NCBI GenBank assembly: GCA_004151065.3
Contig: NWUY0300009771.1
Span: 61,819 to 91,461, forward strand
Length of the DNA: 29,643 nucleotides
Source of the DNA: Larix sibirica
Lineage: Eukaryota > Streptophyta > Pinopsida > Pinales > Pinaceae
Reading direction: 5' to 3'
The position numbers and the translations under genes were made by a program. This document shows positions 1 through 9,369 of the stretch, one piece after another (position 1 is the stretch's first letter; every line of letters begins with the position of its first letter). The notes beneath the pieces are model-generated. The model searched no databases and was not told the DNA's origin. It worked only from the letters and a program-made list of their open reading frames with translations.

Positions 1-197
1 TCAAAAAATTTGTTACAATACAAACCTGCCCAACCTTCTATCTCATCAAAATTATAGTAATTTAGGAACGCTCATCTCCTAACTTTTTGAGCACATAAAT
101 AAAACTCTAGAAGAAAACCAAATAATTCCTTACTTTTTTAAGGTCCAATAGACCAAAATTGATCTAAGTGGATGTTAACTATCATCATCATCATCAT

Positions 198-498
198 GTC
201 TATTTATGTTTATTTCTTAATTATTTTATTAAACATTTTATTTTCAATTAAATTCAATATATGCTTATGTTTTTATATAGTTAAATAGAGTATTTGGTAT
301 AATGCTTATTTATTTTTTATAAAAAATAAGTATACTCATAGTTATGTTTAAATAATATATTTTATATTTTTTTATATTTGTTTAGGTCTATTATGTGTAT
401 TTCTTAATTATTTTATTAAATAATTTTATTTTCCATTGGATTCAATATGTGTTTATGTTTTTATATAGTTAAATAGAGTATTTGGTATAATGTATATT
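198..498. repeat. Two-unit tandem repeat, period about 188 bp
   Basis: Two AT-rich units of about 110 bp, near 198-310 and 386-498, share the order TATTTCTTAATTATTTTATT, then TTCAATAT, then a block reading ATATAGTTAAATAGAGTA followed by TTTGGTATAATG. The last block recurs with an offset of 188 bases. Between the conserved parts lies a 20-bp AT palindrome (310-329). No coding content is seen. It could be a local duplication or part of an unrecognised AT-rich element. Confidence 0.7.
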
Positions 499-517
499 TA
501 ATTATAATAAGGAATAG

Positions 518-630
518 TTATACATTTTTTTTGTAAGGTTTGTATCTACAGAGTTTTGAACCGGTGACCTTCACATTACATCCATTCACCATATATTCTA
601 CACCCCGTGGGTAAGAAATAATTATACATT
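518..630 (-). mobile_element. Short tRNA-related SINE-like insertion with target-site duplication
   Basis: A 9-bp direct repeat TTATACATT at 518-526 and 622-630 brackets about 95 bp. Next to the left repeat is a run of eight T (525-532), which is a poly-A tail if the element lies on the minus strand. Read on that strand the insert contains GGTTCAAAACT (box B-like) preceded by TGGTGAATGG (weakly box A-like). Poly-A tail, flanking direct repeat and a pol III-like promoter together fit a small LINE-mobilised SINE. The family is not recognised and the box A match is weak. Confidence 0.5.
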
Positions 631-2552
631 AATTTTATATTTAAATAATAAATTATCTTGCAAAGTAATATAATTATAATTATTTATTAATTGTGTATTT
701 GTCAAGTTGCAGTCGTCCTTTTAAAGAAGATGCATAGAGGATCTTATTGTTTCTTCTAGGTGAGGAGAACATTGTCCACTGAGAGGGTAAAGGATCCTTG
801 CAAACATAACTGTTGAAGCTCAATGAATGTTTGATTGATGCCATCTTGATATTTATCTTAAGAAGGTTCTATAAGTTTTGGAAAATATTGTTGTAAAAAT
901 GGAAATTATGCATTGGGTAGTTGATCGTTTGCTCTCTTTCTCAAGTGTGCATTGTAGACTATGGTCATAGAAGTATGGTTTGTTTGCTTGACATTTAGCA
1001 CACCAAGCTAGTTGATCTAATATAAAAATTGATCCTGGCAGAAGGTGCTTGTAAGTACTACATAAAATTTTAAATGGAAGAATAAAAATATTTTTTTCTT
1101 TTAAAATCTCGTCAATCGATATATAGGCATAGAATTTGTGTTAGTGATGTATGTGACAAAAGTTGTAGAAACTAGTGGTAGAAAGCAATTTGCAATATGC
1201 ATAAAGACCAATGATGGAGGGAAGGAGCATTACTTGAATAATGCTAGCAATAAAAGACTATAATTTATTTTTTGTTTCCATGTCATTTAGTGATTCAATG
1301 AAAGTTGACAGTCCATTGTGCGGGTTTTTTTGTTCCTTTAGGGCCATTCCGCACAATGTTTTTGAACAAGTAGATTGGAGTATTGTTTCAAGCTAATTGT
1401 TCCTATAATTGAGAGTAGAAATCACTATATGTGTAGTTTACTACAACTGAAAAAGAAAAAAACACTACATCATCTGGCTATAAATTCCAATGTTGTTTCT
1501 GACATTTTGTTTTTGCAAAACCGACAAAATATAGAAAATCAACGTGTAAGAATTTTTTCATTGAAAAAAAGTTAAAATATTTGTTGTCGTAAAAAATTGG
1601 CTCTCTTTTGATAACATGTTATTGCCACATGTCATGTCTGCATCCATTTTGTGCTCTTTATTTACATTTTAATTTTGAAATTTTAGCAACAAATATTTGT
1701 CTCAAGCCTGACAATGTTGCATTTGTTATGACATGCGTGGATCGTTGATAGGGTGTTGGAAGACCGACTTGAAATATATTTAAAACAATGCGTCATCTAA
1801 ATTGGTGAACATGAGTAATGCCCTCTTTATTTGACCTCATTTCCAAGGTATACTTGATACTTCAATTTTCTAGATGACAATAGTCAAGCTTACTTCTCAT
1901 GCTCGATATTACCAATGCAAGAGCAGGTCCTATTGATGATATTGGTATAACTTGGAATTGAAAAAATTCCTTATTTCAATCTTGCATAGTTTAGAGGTAT
2001 GTACCCATCTATTAGATAAATAGATAAATATTTATGTTATGATCAATATTATTGTTACTTGCACAAACAAGAAAAACATGAGGAAATTCCTTGTTTAAGT
2101 GAGAATTTATATTTACTTCTCTAAATTTGAAATTTGAAATAGGCTATGTAGCTTAAGCAAACCTTCATATACAAAATTTACTTGAAAATTATTTCTACAA
2201 ATCAAAGGAAACTTCCTTCTACTAAGGTAGATGGAAATAGATTAACAAAAGAAAAGTTAAAAAAGGAAATTATATTAACAAAACTTTAGAGTAATTCTAT
2301 TAAGCAAAGTATTTAACATATGTATGAATCCATTCAATCATTATACATGGTATTAGAGCTACAATTATAATGCTTAGGGCATATGGAAATTTCATTCTAA
2401 ATCTAAAGAACTCAAAAGTCTAGGAGGAAGCCTAATAATATAACTTGTTATGGAATTTACCAAGCCAAACTTAGTAATGCTACTAAATTTTTTAATAAAA
2501 ATGTGTTAAATTTTTTATGGAGGAACAATAAACCTAAAGCTATATTGAGTTA
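631..2552. other. AT-rich stretch without a recognised gene
   Basis: About 1.9 kb of AT-rich DNA with only short chance reading frames. The longest (1375-1575, 66 codons) starts on a non-ATG codon and has no recognisable domain. I see no convincing tRNA, transposon terminus or protein motif. It probably consists of old transposon remains too diverged to read by eye. Confidence 0.5.
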
Positions 2553-2632
2553 GTTAGATTGATGTGTGTTGGGAATTGAACTTAGACCTCCTTGTACATT
2601 AAGGGCGATAGATAGGCTACACCCATTATTTT
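2553..2632 (-). mobile_element. tRNA-derived SINE head or tRNA pseudogene remnant
   Basis: On the minus strand this segment reads GGGTGTAGCCTATC, and about 40 bases later AAGTTCAATTCCC. These resemble the box A and box B of a tRNA-type pol III promoter at about tRNA spacing. The cloverleaf is not intact, so it is not called a functional tRNA. A SINE head is the simplest reading. No flanking duplication was identified. Confidence 0.4.
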
Positions 2633-2639
2633 CATTTTT

Positions 2640-3060
2640 TTTTAAAGGAGAAAAACCAATTTCCTAAAATATTAAAAGCTAAATTTTATTAAATACATTT
2701 AAAAAAAAACATAAAATTTATTAAATAAATTTAAAAAAAAACTAAAATTTAACATCGAATTTATTAAGTAAATGAAAAAAAAAAACAAAAAAAGACAAGT
2801 CGAGCCATGGTCATGGCTTAAGGGATGGGCGNATGGCCCAACTTTGAGGCTGCAAGCATGTCCTAGCCCTAAGGGACCTTTCCATGGCCATAATGGTAAG
2901 GCCATTGTGGCTAGGTGCAAGCCATCACAACCATAGCTATCCTTGAGGGGGTTTGGCCATGAAAGAAAAAAAATATTAAAAAAAAAATCATGTAACAATA
3001 AAAGAGATGGGATAATAAAGGAGATAGGATATATACCTGAGACAATTTGGATCTAGAAGC
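2640..3060. other. A-rich low-complexity stretch with one ambiguous base
   Basis: Long A runs (about 2698-2790) are followed by a GC-richer block repeating GGCCAT/CCATGG-like words, with an 'n' at 2832. A 99-codon minus-strand reading frame (2699-2998) crosses the ambiguous base and the A runs and shows no domain; it is judged non-coding. If the LTR call just upstream on the minus strand is right, this would be the leader of that element. Confidence 0.4.
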
Positions 3061-3064
3061 TAGG

Positions 3065-3389
3065 CTTTAGATCTGTTACCACTTGGAATAAAAAGCAAAA
3101 GGAGGGAGATTCTCTTAACACTTGAAACCTTTGCACCTACAAAACAAAGAGGAAATTTCCACCATTAACTTGAGGAGGAATGAAAAAACTAAGGGATAAC
3201 TAGGGCCATAACTTGAAGCCATGAAACCCTTCAAATCCTAACAAAGAAACCAGACCAAAAATATTCAAGAGTTAAAATGAATGGAATGAAGAGGGGAGGA
3301 TTTTATATTCACGTGTTGATTTTAATTACATTATATATTTGGGAGAGGTGGATAGAGTAAGGGAAATTTTCCTAACTTAAATTTTTTGT
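3065..3389 (-). mobile_element. Possible LTR-retrotransposon edge: LTR end plus primer-binding site
   Basis: Read on the minus strand, a TATA-like ATATAAAATCC (near 3308) is followed about 220 bases later by a terminus ending TATTCCA (plus 3084-3090). Two bases further comes TGGTAACAGATCTAAAG (3081-3065). That resembles the TGGTATCAGAG primer-binding site complementary to initiator tRNA-Met used by many plant LTR elements, with mismatches. LTR end in CA, two-base gap and PBS is the standard order. No second LTR or gag/pol was found, and the outer LTR edge is not defined. Confidence 0.35.
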
Positions 3390-3661
3390 TTCAAATTATT
3401 TAAATTGGTCTAACCTCACAAACATCTAAATTGCGATGATGGAACGCCTTGTTTTTTATGTTGTGAAGATATCATCGCAACTGTGACAATCGTCGGGGAC
3501 AAAAAGAGGAAAAAATATTAAATTTGTTTATTTCAAATTATTTATATTTGTATAACCTCACAAACATCAAAATTATGAAAATAGAACATCATATTCCGAT
3601 GTAGTGAAAGTATCATCCCAATTGCAACGATTGTCAAGGACACAAATAGAAAAAAAGTTTA
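3389..3661. repeat. Two-unit tandem repeat, period 142 bp (copy 1)
   Basis: Two diverged units start at 3389 and 3531, each with TTTCAAATTATTTA. The shared order is TAACCTCACAAACATC, a GATGATGGAAC/GAAAATAGAAC block, a GTGAAGATATCATC/GTGAAAGTATCATC block and GACAATCGTC/ACGATTGTC. The start of the first unit coincides with the left breakpoint of the 10.8-kb duplication. No coding content is evident. Confidence 0.75.
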
Positions 3662-3864
3662 ATTCTAAACATTTTGAAAAAAATCTAACATTACAATGGA
3701 TTTTTGTCAAAAACGTCAGAATTTGCACCCAGATGTAGTAGTGGAAGAGAAAACCATGGTTGTCTAACATGGAAAACAACATATAGCAAATGATAAAAAG
3801 AGATAAACATAAAATTTGGATAAATGCAGAGATATTAAATCTCATTTAAGGCACGTGGTACTTA

Positions 3865-4350
3865 CTATTGTATTTTTATCTTTTGGATTTCCCTACTTAA
3901 GGCATAACTCATATTGGATGTTTTTTTATGGCAAGAGGTGACAATTGCACCAATAAATATGACTATATAGGTTGCATAAAACGTAAGTAGGTCAAGTATA
4001 GTGATATCTAGATTAAGATGGAGATCCATGCAAACTTTGCTAATTTATTGTACTATATTGTTGGTGTTGAAAATAATACAATATTCAACATCACCCTTTT
4101 CAAATGAAGTCTTATGTTGAATCCAAAAGTTCTTAATGTGAACATTATTATCATGTGCGAATGAAGAAGGAAACCATGGTATCATATTGTTGCTTATATT
4201 GACTATTATGGCAAGTTGTCCATGTCCATCGACAAGATTAGCATGGACAAGTTATGTTCTTGTTGGAGAGTTTGCATTTTTGTAGTAAGTGGGTCCATAT
4301 GAAACTAGTACATCACCTTTAAACACATCATCTGGCATGTGCATGAAAAG
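3865..4350 (-). pseudogene. RPA-like OB-fold protein remnant (copy 1)
   Basis: One minus-strand frame stays readable for about 160 codons with two stops. It contains GDVLVSYGPTYYKNANSP, then LVDGHGQLAIIVNI, then VHIKNFWIQHKTSFEKGD and EYCIIFNT, and near its end YALSREI. The 'V-x-I-K-N-F' strand, the 'F-x-x-G-D' turn, the hydrophobic strand ending in F-N-T and the later R-E-I element resemble the OB folds of replication protein A large subunit. RPA-like proteins bind single-stranded DNA and are often carried by plant Helitrons. The helicase-endonuclease pseudogene lies about 3 kb upstream on the same strand, which fits such an origin. A GTAAGT follows near the end and might be an old splice donor. 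Alternative: a captured host RPA1 fragment. Confidence 0.5.
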
Positions 4351-4883
4351 TAGGACAACTAACATTGTTTTTTGTATGCATTTGGAGCTGAAGTAGCAAA
4401 AAAAATCGATAAATATACATATTAAGCATGAAACTTTGGTTCTTTTTCCAAAAGCACATAAAGGACTTGTTGCATATGGTAGGAGAAAAAAAATCCTACA
4501 ATCTGAATGTTTGAAATAACATGTTAATGATATGCAAGGAGAAAATCTTACACTCCTATTAAATGCCTTTAAATCAACTCGAAATAAAGAACATTCCTTC
4601 TACCTAATTCTAGAGCACATTTTTTTCTAGGAATTTGATTTTAAAATTTATTTTAACTAGAAATTGTAATCTTGCTAATCATGGAATATAAATTTAAATC
4701 CATAAACTATAATTCTAATGTAAAATTGAAGTTTTTAAAATGACTCAACTGATGGAAATCACAATTTAAACCATAGAGATATGTGATTGTATTTTGCTAA
4801 CTCTCCATAACCTATATTTCTAAGTTATACTTTTTAAATAAAAATGGTATTTTTAAATCAATTATGATATAAAATTGTCCATT

Positions 4884-5075
4884 GGACGTAGCAGCTTGGG
4901 TGGTTGGGAAGACTAATTTTTACCCTCCCCACATAGGTTCAATCCTTGTGAGTGACATGTTGAGCTCTTAAATGGGCATATTTGATGCTCAGTGTTGAGC
5001 TACCTTTCTAGCGACAATATCCAGCCTTCCCACATTCCTAGCGGAATACCAAGGGGGGTTTCTATGGATGTAGTG
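4884..5075 (+). mobile_element. tRNA-derived SINE (copy 1)
   Basis: The head begins GGACGTAGCAGCTTGGGTGG, which contains a box A-like element from 4889. GGTTCAATCC (box B) follows at 4936-4945, after a CCCACATA context typical of a T-arm. The roughly 72-base tRNA-like head is followed by about 120 bases of unrelated body ending near a GGGGGG run. No poly-A tail or clear target-site duplication was identified, so the 3' limit is approximate. Confidence 0.6.
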
Positions 5076-7365
5076 ATTACAATATAAACAACAAAACTAT
5101 ACAACTGGATTAGAATTTTTTAATAGCCACAAACACAAGAATTATTATAAGTGAAATAACAAGCAAGTGGTTAAACCTTAATTGTTTGAAAAATTGAAAG
5201 TGAATGATGTAGACAATCTAAGCCCCAAAGAGAACAATCAGTGCTTATTAAGCATGTGCTTACTTTTGATCGTTGAGATTCTAACTCAAAATCAAAATTT
5301 GTTCAATCGACTTATGTTTTCTTTGATGGAAAGAGCAATTAAACTTTTGTCCATCTTGAAGAATGTCTAATAAATTTATTGAGCTTTGTAGCAAATACCT
5401 TGTTTAAAATTTGTGATTAGAGAAGTTAGTTATTGTTTATTTGAATTTTGCATTACCAAATTGAAAAATATATCTTTGAATTTGTGACTCATTTTTAAAG
5501 GAAATATAACTCTTCAACAACGCACAATATTTAATAGTTAAGATATTAACTTTAAGATATGACATATTTGAACATGAATTGTATAATTTGATACTATATT
5601 AAAATTGGAAGCAAATGATTATATCCAAAGGTACTAAAACATATAGTATGAGTACTTCCAGAATCATAATATACTTAGAAAAAAAATCAATATATATCCA
5701 TGCATTGATATTATCTAGATGTTGAAAGAAAAGAGCATATTATCGTAGTGACAATAGATGTATTTAAGTTTTCAATATTTCATATCAAAGCAAGGCTACT
5801 ATAAGCATATGCTTATAAATTTCTGAGAAATAATGTAGTTTTCAAAGTGAACAAAATATTAGTTTGTAATGTCTTAAGGCTATCAAAATAATAGAGTAGA
5901 TGGGGAGACAATAAAGCATATAAGGCAATAGAGGAAATATGTTTTATGGAGCACAAAATTCTTACATGTTGTATTTTTCTTTTTTTTAATGGAAAAAGTG
6001 CTAATGCTGTGTGTTTTATGATGCCATCATAAAGGTACAGAAGGAATAATAATACATGATATCATGATATTGTTAGGAAGAAAACTAGAAACAATGGTCA
6101 ATTAGTCAAAATAGTAAAAAATATATTTATGTTATTAAAAAAAAATAGAAAAAGTAAAATTAAAAAAAAAATCTTTATATTGAATAATAATTAAAGCTAT
6201 CTAATGTGACTGATGTTTAATAACTAGCATTATGGGGAACAAAGATTTTAAGAATTTTTCTTTGAGAGCTTTTAAATATAAAACCTCGTGAATATCGTTT
6301 TGTGTACTTAATGAATGACTAGTAGCATTTGAATTTGAAATTCATTTGTTACTAAGTTCCTAATTAAATATAGATGTTCAAATTAGGTTATGAATGCAAA
6401 CCGACTCAAGTCAAAACAAATTCAATATAATAAAAATTACTTTTTAATGACAAATTAATTTTAAATTTAGCACAAAATGAGCAACGGATAAACTAATTGA
6501 AACAATAAACATTGACAAATATAGTAAACATTATCATTGAATTACATACAAATATGGTGATATGAAAACAATGAATAGAAAATAACCTTAGAGCTAAAGA
6601 GGAGTGGTCGAAAATTTATGAAGATCCCTAAGGTAAGACAAAACCAATAAAGGAACAATTAGTTTTGCAAACCCATATATTTGCTTAGCAAGTGTTTCTA
6701 AAAAAATCAGGACAATATGCAATAATCAGTAAAATGCACAAAGGCCATGGCATAAATAATAATGGTATATATTACCTATATATTGCCTAGAAACTAATGA
6801 GGAGTGAAAGGAAAGGGCTACAATGCGCAATATTGTATTACATATTGATATTGTAGTTTTTAAGGATAAAGGGATCCAATAATGTTGTTTTGTGGAAGTT
6901 GTAAATAATATAGGGTGCATGATTATGATATTCTATCTAGAAACTAGAAATTAGCATAAAGTTTTATTATTATTGGGAAAAAGTGCAAACAAAAAATAAA
7001 TAAATTGATGACAAAGTTTAAAAATGATTTCATAAAAGGAACTTGAATTGTGTTACCTAGTTGAAGCTCTTGTTTGTTGATTTTCAATGCTAGTGCAATG
7101 CATTTCATTGGAAAATATGTATAGCAATGCACAAGAAATATAAATGGAATTACAAGAGTCAATAGTTTTATAAAATGTCTAGAAAGTGCGGAGCTATGAA
7201 AAAAATGTAATAGTTGTGAAGACTTGTGCGACTAGTGACAAAATGCAAGATTGCTATTGTAGAGCAAATAGATGTGAGTTGTTTTTAGTGATGGGAGGGA
7301 ATAGAGGTTTTAAGGTGTTAGGATCCATAAATGTCAAAAACGTTTTTAAAGGAATTAAAAGGAAA
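5076..7365. other. AT-rich stretch without a recognised gene (copy 1)
   Basis: About 2.3 kb lying between the RPA-like and endonuclease remnants, both on the minus strand. Short reading frames on both strands show no domain that I recognise. If the flanking remnants belong to one Helitron-like element, this is its internal DNA or later insertions. No terminal hairpin or TIR was identified. Confidence 0.45.
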
Positions 7366-7945
7366 ATAGCATGATGGTTAGTCCAGTAAGCCTCAAACAT
7401 TTTTTAAATGCAATTGTATTTTGGCAATGTTGTACAAAAGTGGTATATTAGCAAAGTAGTGTTAGTTGTTTCTTTGCTCAAATGCAATAATAAGTTATGG
7501 TTTTTCATAAATGAAACAAGTTTTTCTCAGGTAATATTGTTTTGCAAGATGTTGAAGTTCAAATCACCAATGATTATGATGTGCTCAGTTGGTTGTATAT
7601 GTGTTGTTACAATGTTGATAAAGCAAAAAAGAGCTTCAATTGCTTAATTTGGCACAACATAAACATTATCCAACTTGAAAATAGTGTTATCAATATGAAA
7701 CATAGTGACGATTGATTCAACATTATTTGTGGTATAATTGATAGATTTTTCAATTACTATGTTCTTTTCAAAACATGTTAATATGCCATGGAAGTGAAAG
7801 TTTGGTAGGCAATTGCACTGGTTGGCAATAAAACTATTATCTTCAATAATTGATATAATATGTTAGCTTCCATTAGCTCATAGTTAGCAAGGATATTTTC
7901 AATGTGAAATTGTAAGCTTTGTGAGTTCAATGAGAAAAATATTTT
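7366..7945 (-). pseudogene. AP-endonuclease-like (EEP) domain of a Helentron-type transposase (copy 1)
   Basis: On the minus strand, downstream of the helicase remnant, an exonuclease-endonuclease-phosphatase fold can be followed with a few stops and frame changes. It opens with SLNSQSLQFHIENILANYEL, carrying the N-terminal Asn strand typical of the fold. Later come NVYVVP, then HIIIIGDLNFNIL, which matches the conserved G-D-x-N metal/DNA-binding motif. KLVSFMKNHNLLLHLS follows, and EAYWTNHHAIFL occupies the place of the usual D-H motif, with Asn for Asp. The domain follows a PIF1 helicase on the same strand with a gap of about 80 bases, which is the order in Helentron/Helitron2 proteins. In life the domain would nick DNA during transposition. 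It is dead here. Alternative: part of an unrelated LINE, less likely given order and strand. Confidence 0.65.
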
Positions 7946-8026
7946 TCTTTAGGTATTGAATGCAAGCCATATTCAAAGTCCCAAGATGCATTTGTTTGGA
8001 TTTTTTAACTTTTAGTGGCAAATTTG

Positions 8027-9228
8027 TCATTTTTTTTGTAATGATTCAATGTTTCTAACATGTGAAAGTGTTTTGTAGACAAGTCCATGTTGTTTAATTC
8101 CAAAAGGGTCAAATTCTACACCATCCATTGTTAGACCTTGTGATCTATGTATCATTTGTGCACATGCCAATTGGACAAAAAATGTTGTCGAACAAATTGG
8201 ATTTTGTTTTTAGAAGCCATCTGTATAGAGACTCTTGTGATAGGTGTCCAATTATGGGAAATTCCAATTGTAAAAAAATTGCACAATGTTTGTCATTGCA
8301 CAACACCAATAGTAGGATCTATGAATTCAATCCAAATAATATCAACTTTGTTGATATTATTTTCTCCGAGACATCCTTTATTGCATAGTTTCCTCCAATT
8401 AACTTAACCAACATATTTTTATTTAGGACAATTGTTGAATGTAGCTCAATTTTATTTTTTCAAAGCCAATTATTTCAACCGAGCTTGTTTTGTTATCATG
8501 TGCTTTCAATGTATATGTTTCACAAGTGCTAACAATTTTTTATTGTGTGCTTCAACATGTTTGTTCCTATGGAAAATGTACATAAATGTTGGATCTTCTG
8601 GTGGTTGCATGTAGCAATGCTTGTTTAAGTAGTTGATATCCGCTTTTGTTTCAGAGCAATTTCTAATTGTATTGAGAATACATATGACAAAAAATAATCT
8701 TGTCTCATGCCTTGCTTTAGCTCAAAGAATTTGGCAATCTTTCCAAAAAATTTATGGAAATTTTTCACTGCAGAAATTTGGTTGTTCAAAGACCAAGAGG
8801 CTTGCACAAGTTGTGCTTGATAAAGGTCACCATAGAAAATCATATCAATGTTTCCAAAAGGAAATGTTGGTGTGTGAAAAATTTATCTAAGCCTTGTGTA
8901 TATGCTATATAGTATTCGATAACCTATCAATGATGCTTCATCGATAAACAAAAAATGAAATTGTTCATATTCTTTGGTCGAGGAATCTAATGTGCTCGAG
9001 CTCAATGGAAGCATTTTTTTGGTAGGTGTAACGTTGAATATACTATAATTTTTTTTTCATTATATACAACTTTACCTATAAATGCAACAATAACTCCCTT
9101 TTTTAAAGAGGATTGCTATCAAGTTGTTTGTTATAAAGAGAAGCATTCCTTGATGAATTGATTTTTCTATGCATGTATTGCTTGCTTCTACACCTCCATT
9201 AAGTAAAAAATGAATCGATGTGTCAGGC
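8027..9228 (-). pseudogene. PIF1-like helicase of a Helitron-like element, degenerate (copy 1)
   Basis: Reading the minus strand across frames gives the PIF1/RecD-type superfamily 1 helicase motifs in order. A worn Walker A region HFLLNGGVEASNT has lost the usual G-T-G-K-T/S. VIVAFIGKVVYN and YSTLHLP match motif Ia. FLFIDEASLIG is Walker B. IFYGDLYQAQLVQAS matches the family G-D-x-x-Q motif, and FELKQGMRQ comes next. IHRSQGLTMD is motif V and HGLVYKTLSHVR is motif VI. Stops (for example TAA at 8883-8885 and 8625-8627) and frameshifts make it a pseudogene. About 400 codons is a usual helicase-domain length. The Rep (HUH) nuclease expected upstream is absent: homology stops at 9228, at a CACTA-like terminus. 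Copy 2 carries the same lesions. Confidence 0.8.
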
Positions 9229-9369
9229 ACTATAAGGAAATAACCTTGTAGTAGAGGTTATAGCGGATCCTTTACAAAAAACCCCCCATTTATTTGTTTA
9301 TAGCAGAGGCTTCTAATGGAGGCGAGCAGGTGGAGGTTTTTTATCGATACACATAAACATAAGCAACGC
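9228..9369 (+). mobile_element. CACTA-like transposon terminus (copy 1)
   Basis: CACTATAAGGAAATAACC starts at 9228, exactly where helicase homology ends. Plant CACTA (EnSpm) elements begin with CACTAcAAGAAAA-like TIRs. Beyond it are TATAGCGG and TATAGCAGAGG words, then DNA with many short motifs in both orientations, as expected for a subterminal repeat region. The opposite terminus (reverse complement, ending TTATAGTG) was not found, and no transposase was recognised, so the element's extent is unknown. Chance resemblance is possible. Confidence 0.4.

Noticed and set aside
310-329. 20-bp AT palindrome centred on TTTTTTATAAAAAA
   Set aside because: Simple AT-rich sequence with no associated gene or terminator context.
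1375-1575. Plus-strand 66-codon frame with IIESRNHYMC, faintly like an RPA zinc-ribbon region
   Set aside because: No paired cysteines in the right spacing, a non-ATG start and no continuing frame; the resemblance is too weak to annotate.
4216-4250. 9-bp inverted repeat TTGTCCATG/CATGGACAA that could be a hairpin
   Set aside because: It lies within the RPA-like coding remnant, where it is explained by codons; a stem of this size is expected by chance.
8128-8407. Two overlapping 86-codon plus-strand frames
   Set aside because: They lie opposite the PIF1 helicase motifs V and VI region, which explains the open reading on this strand.
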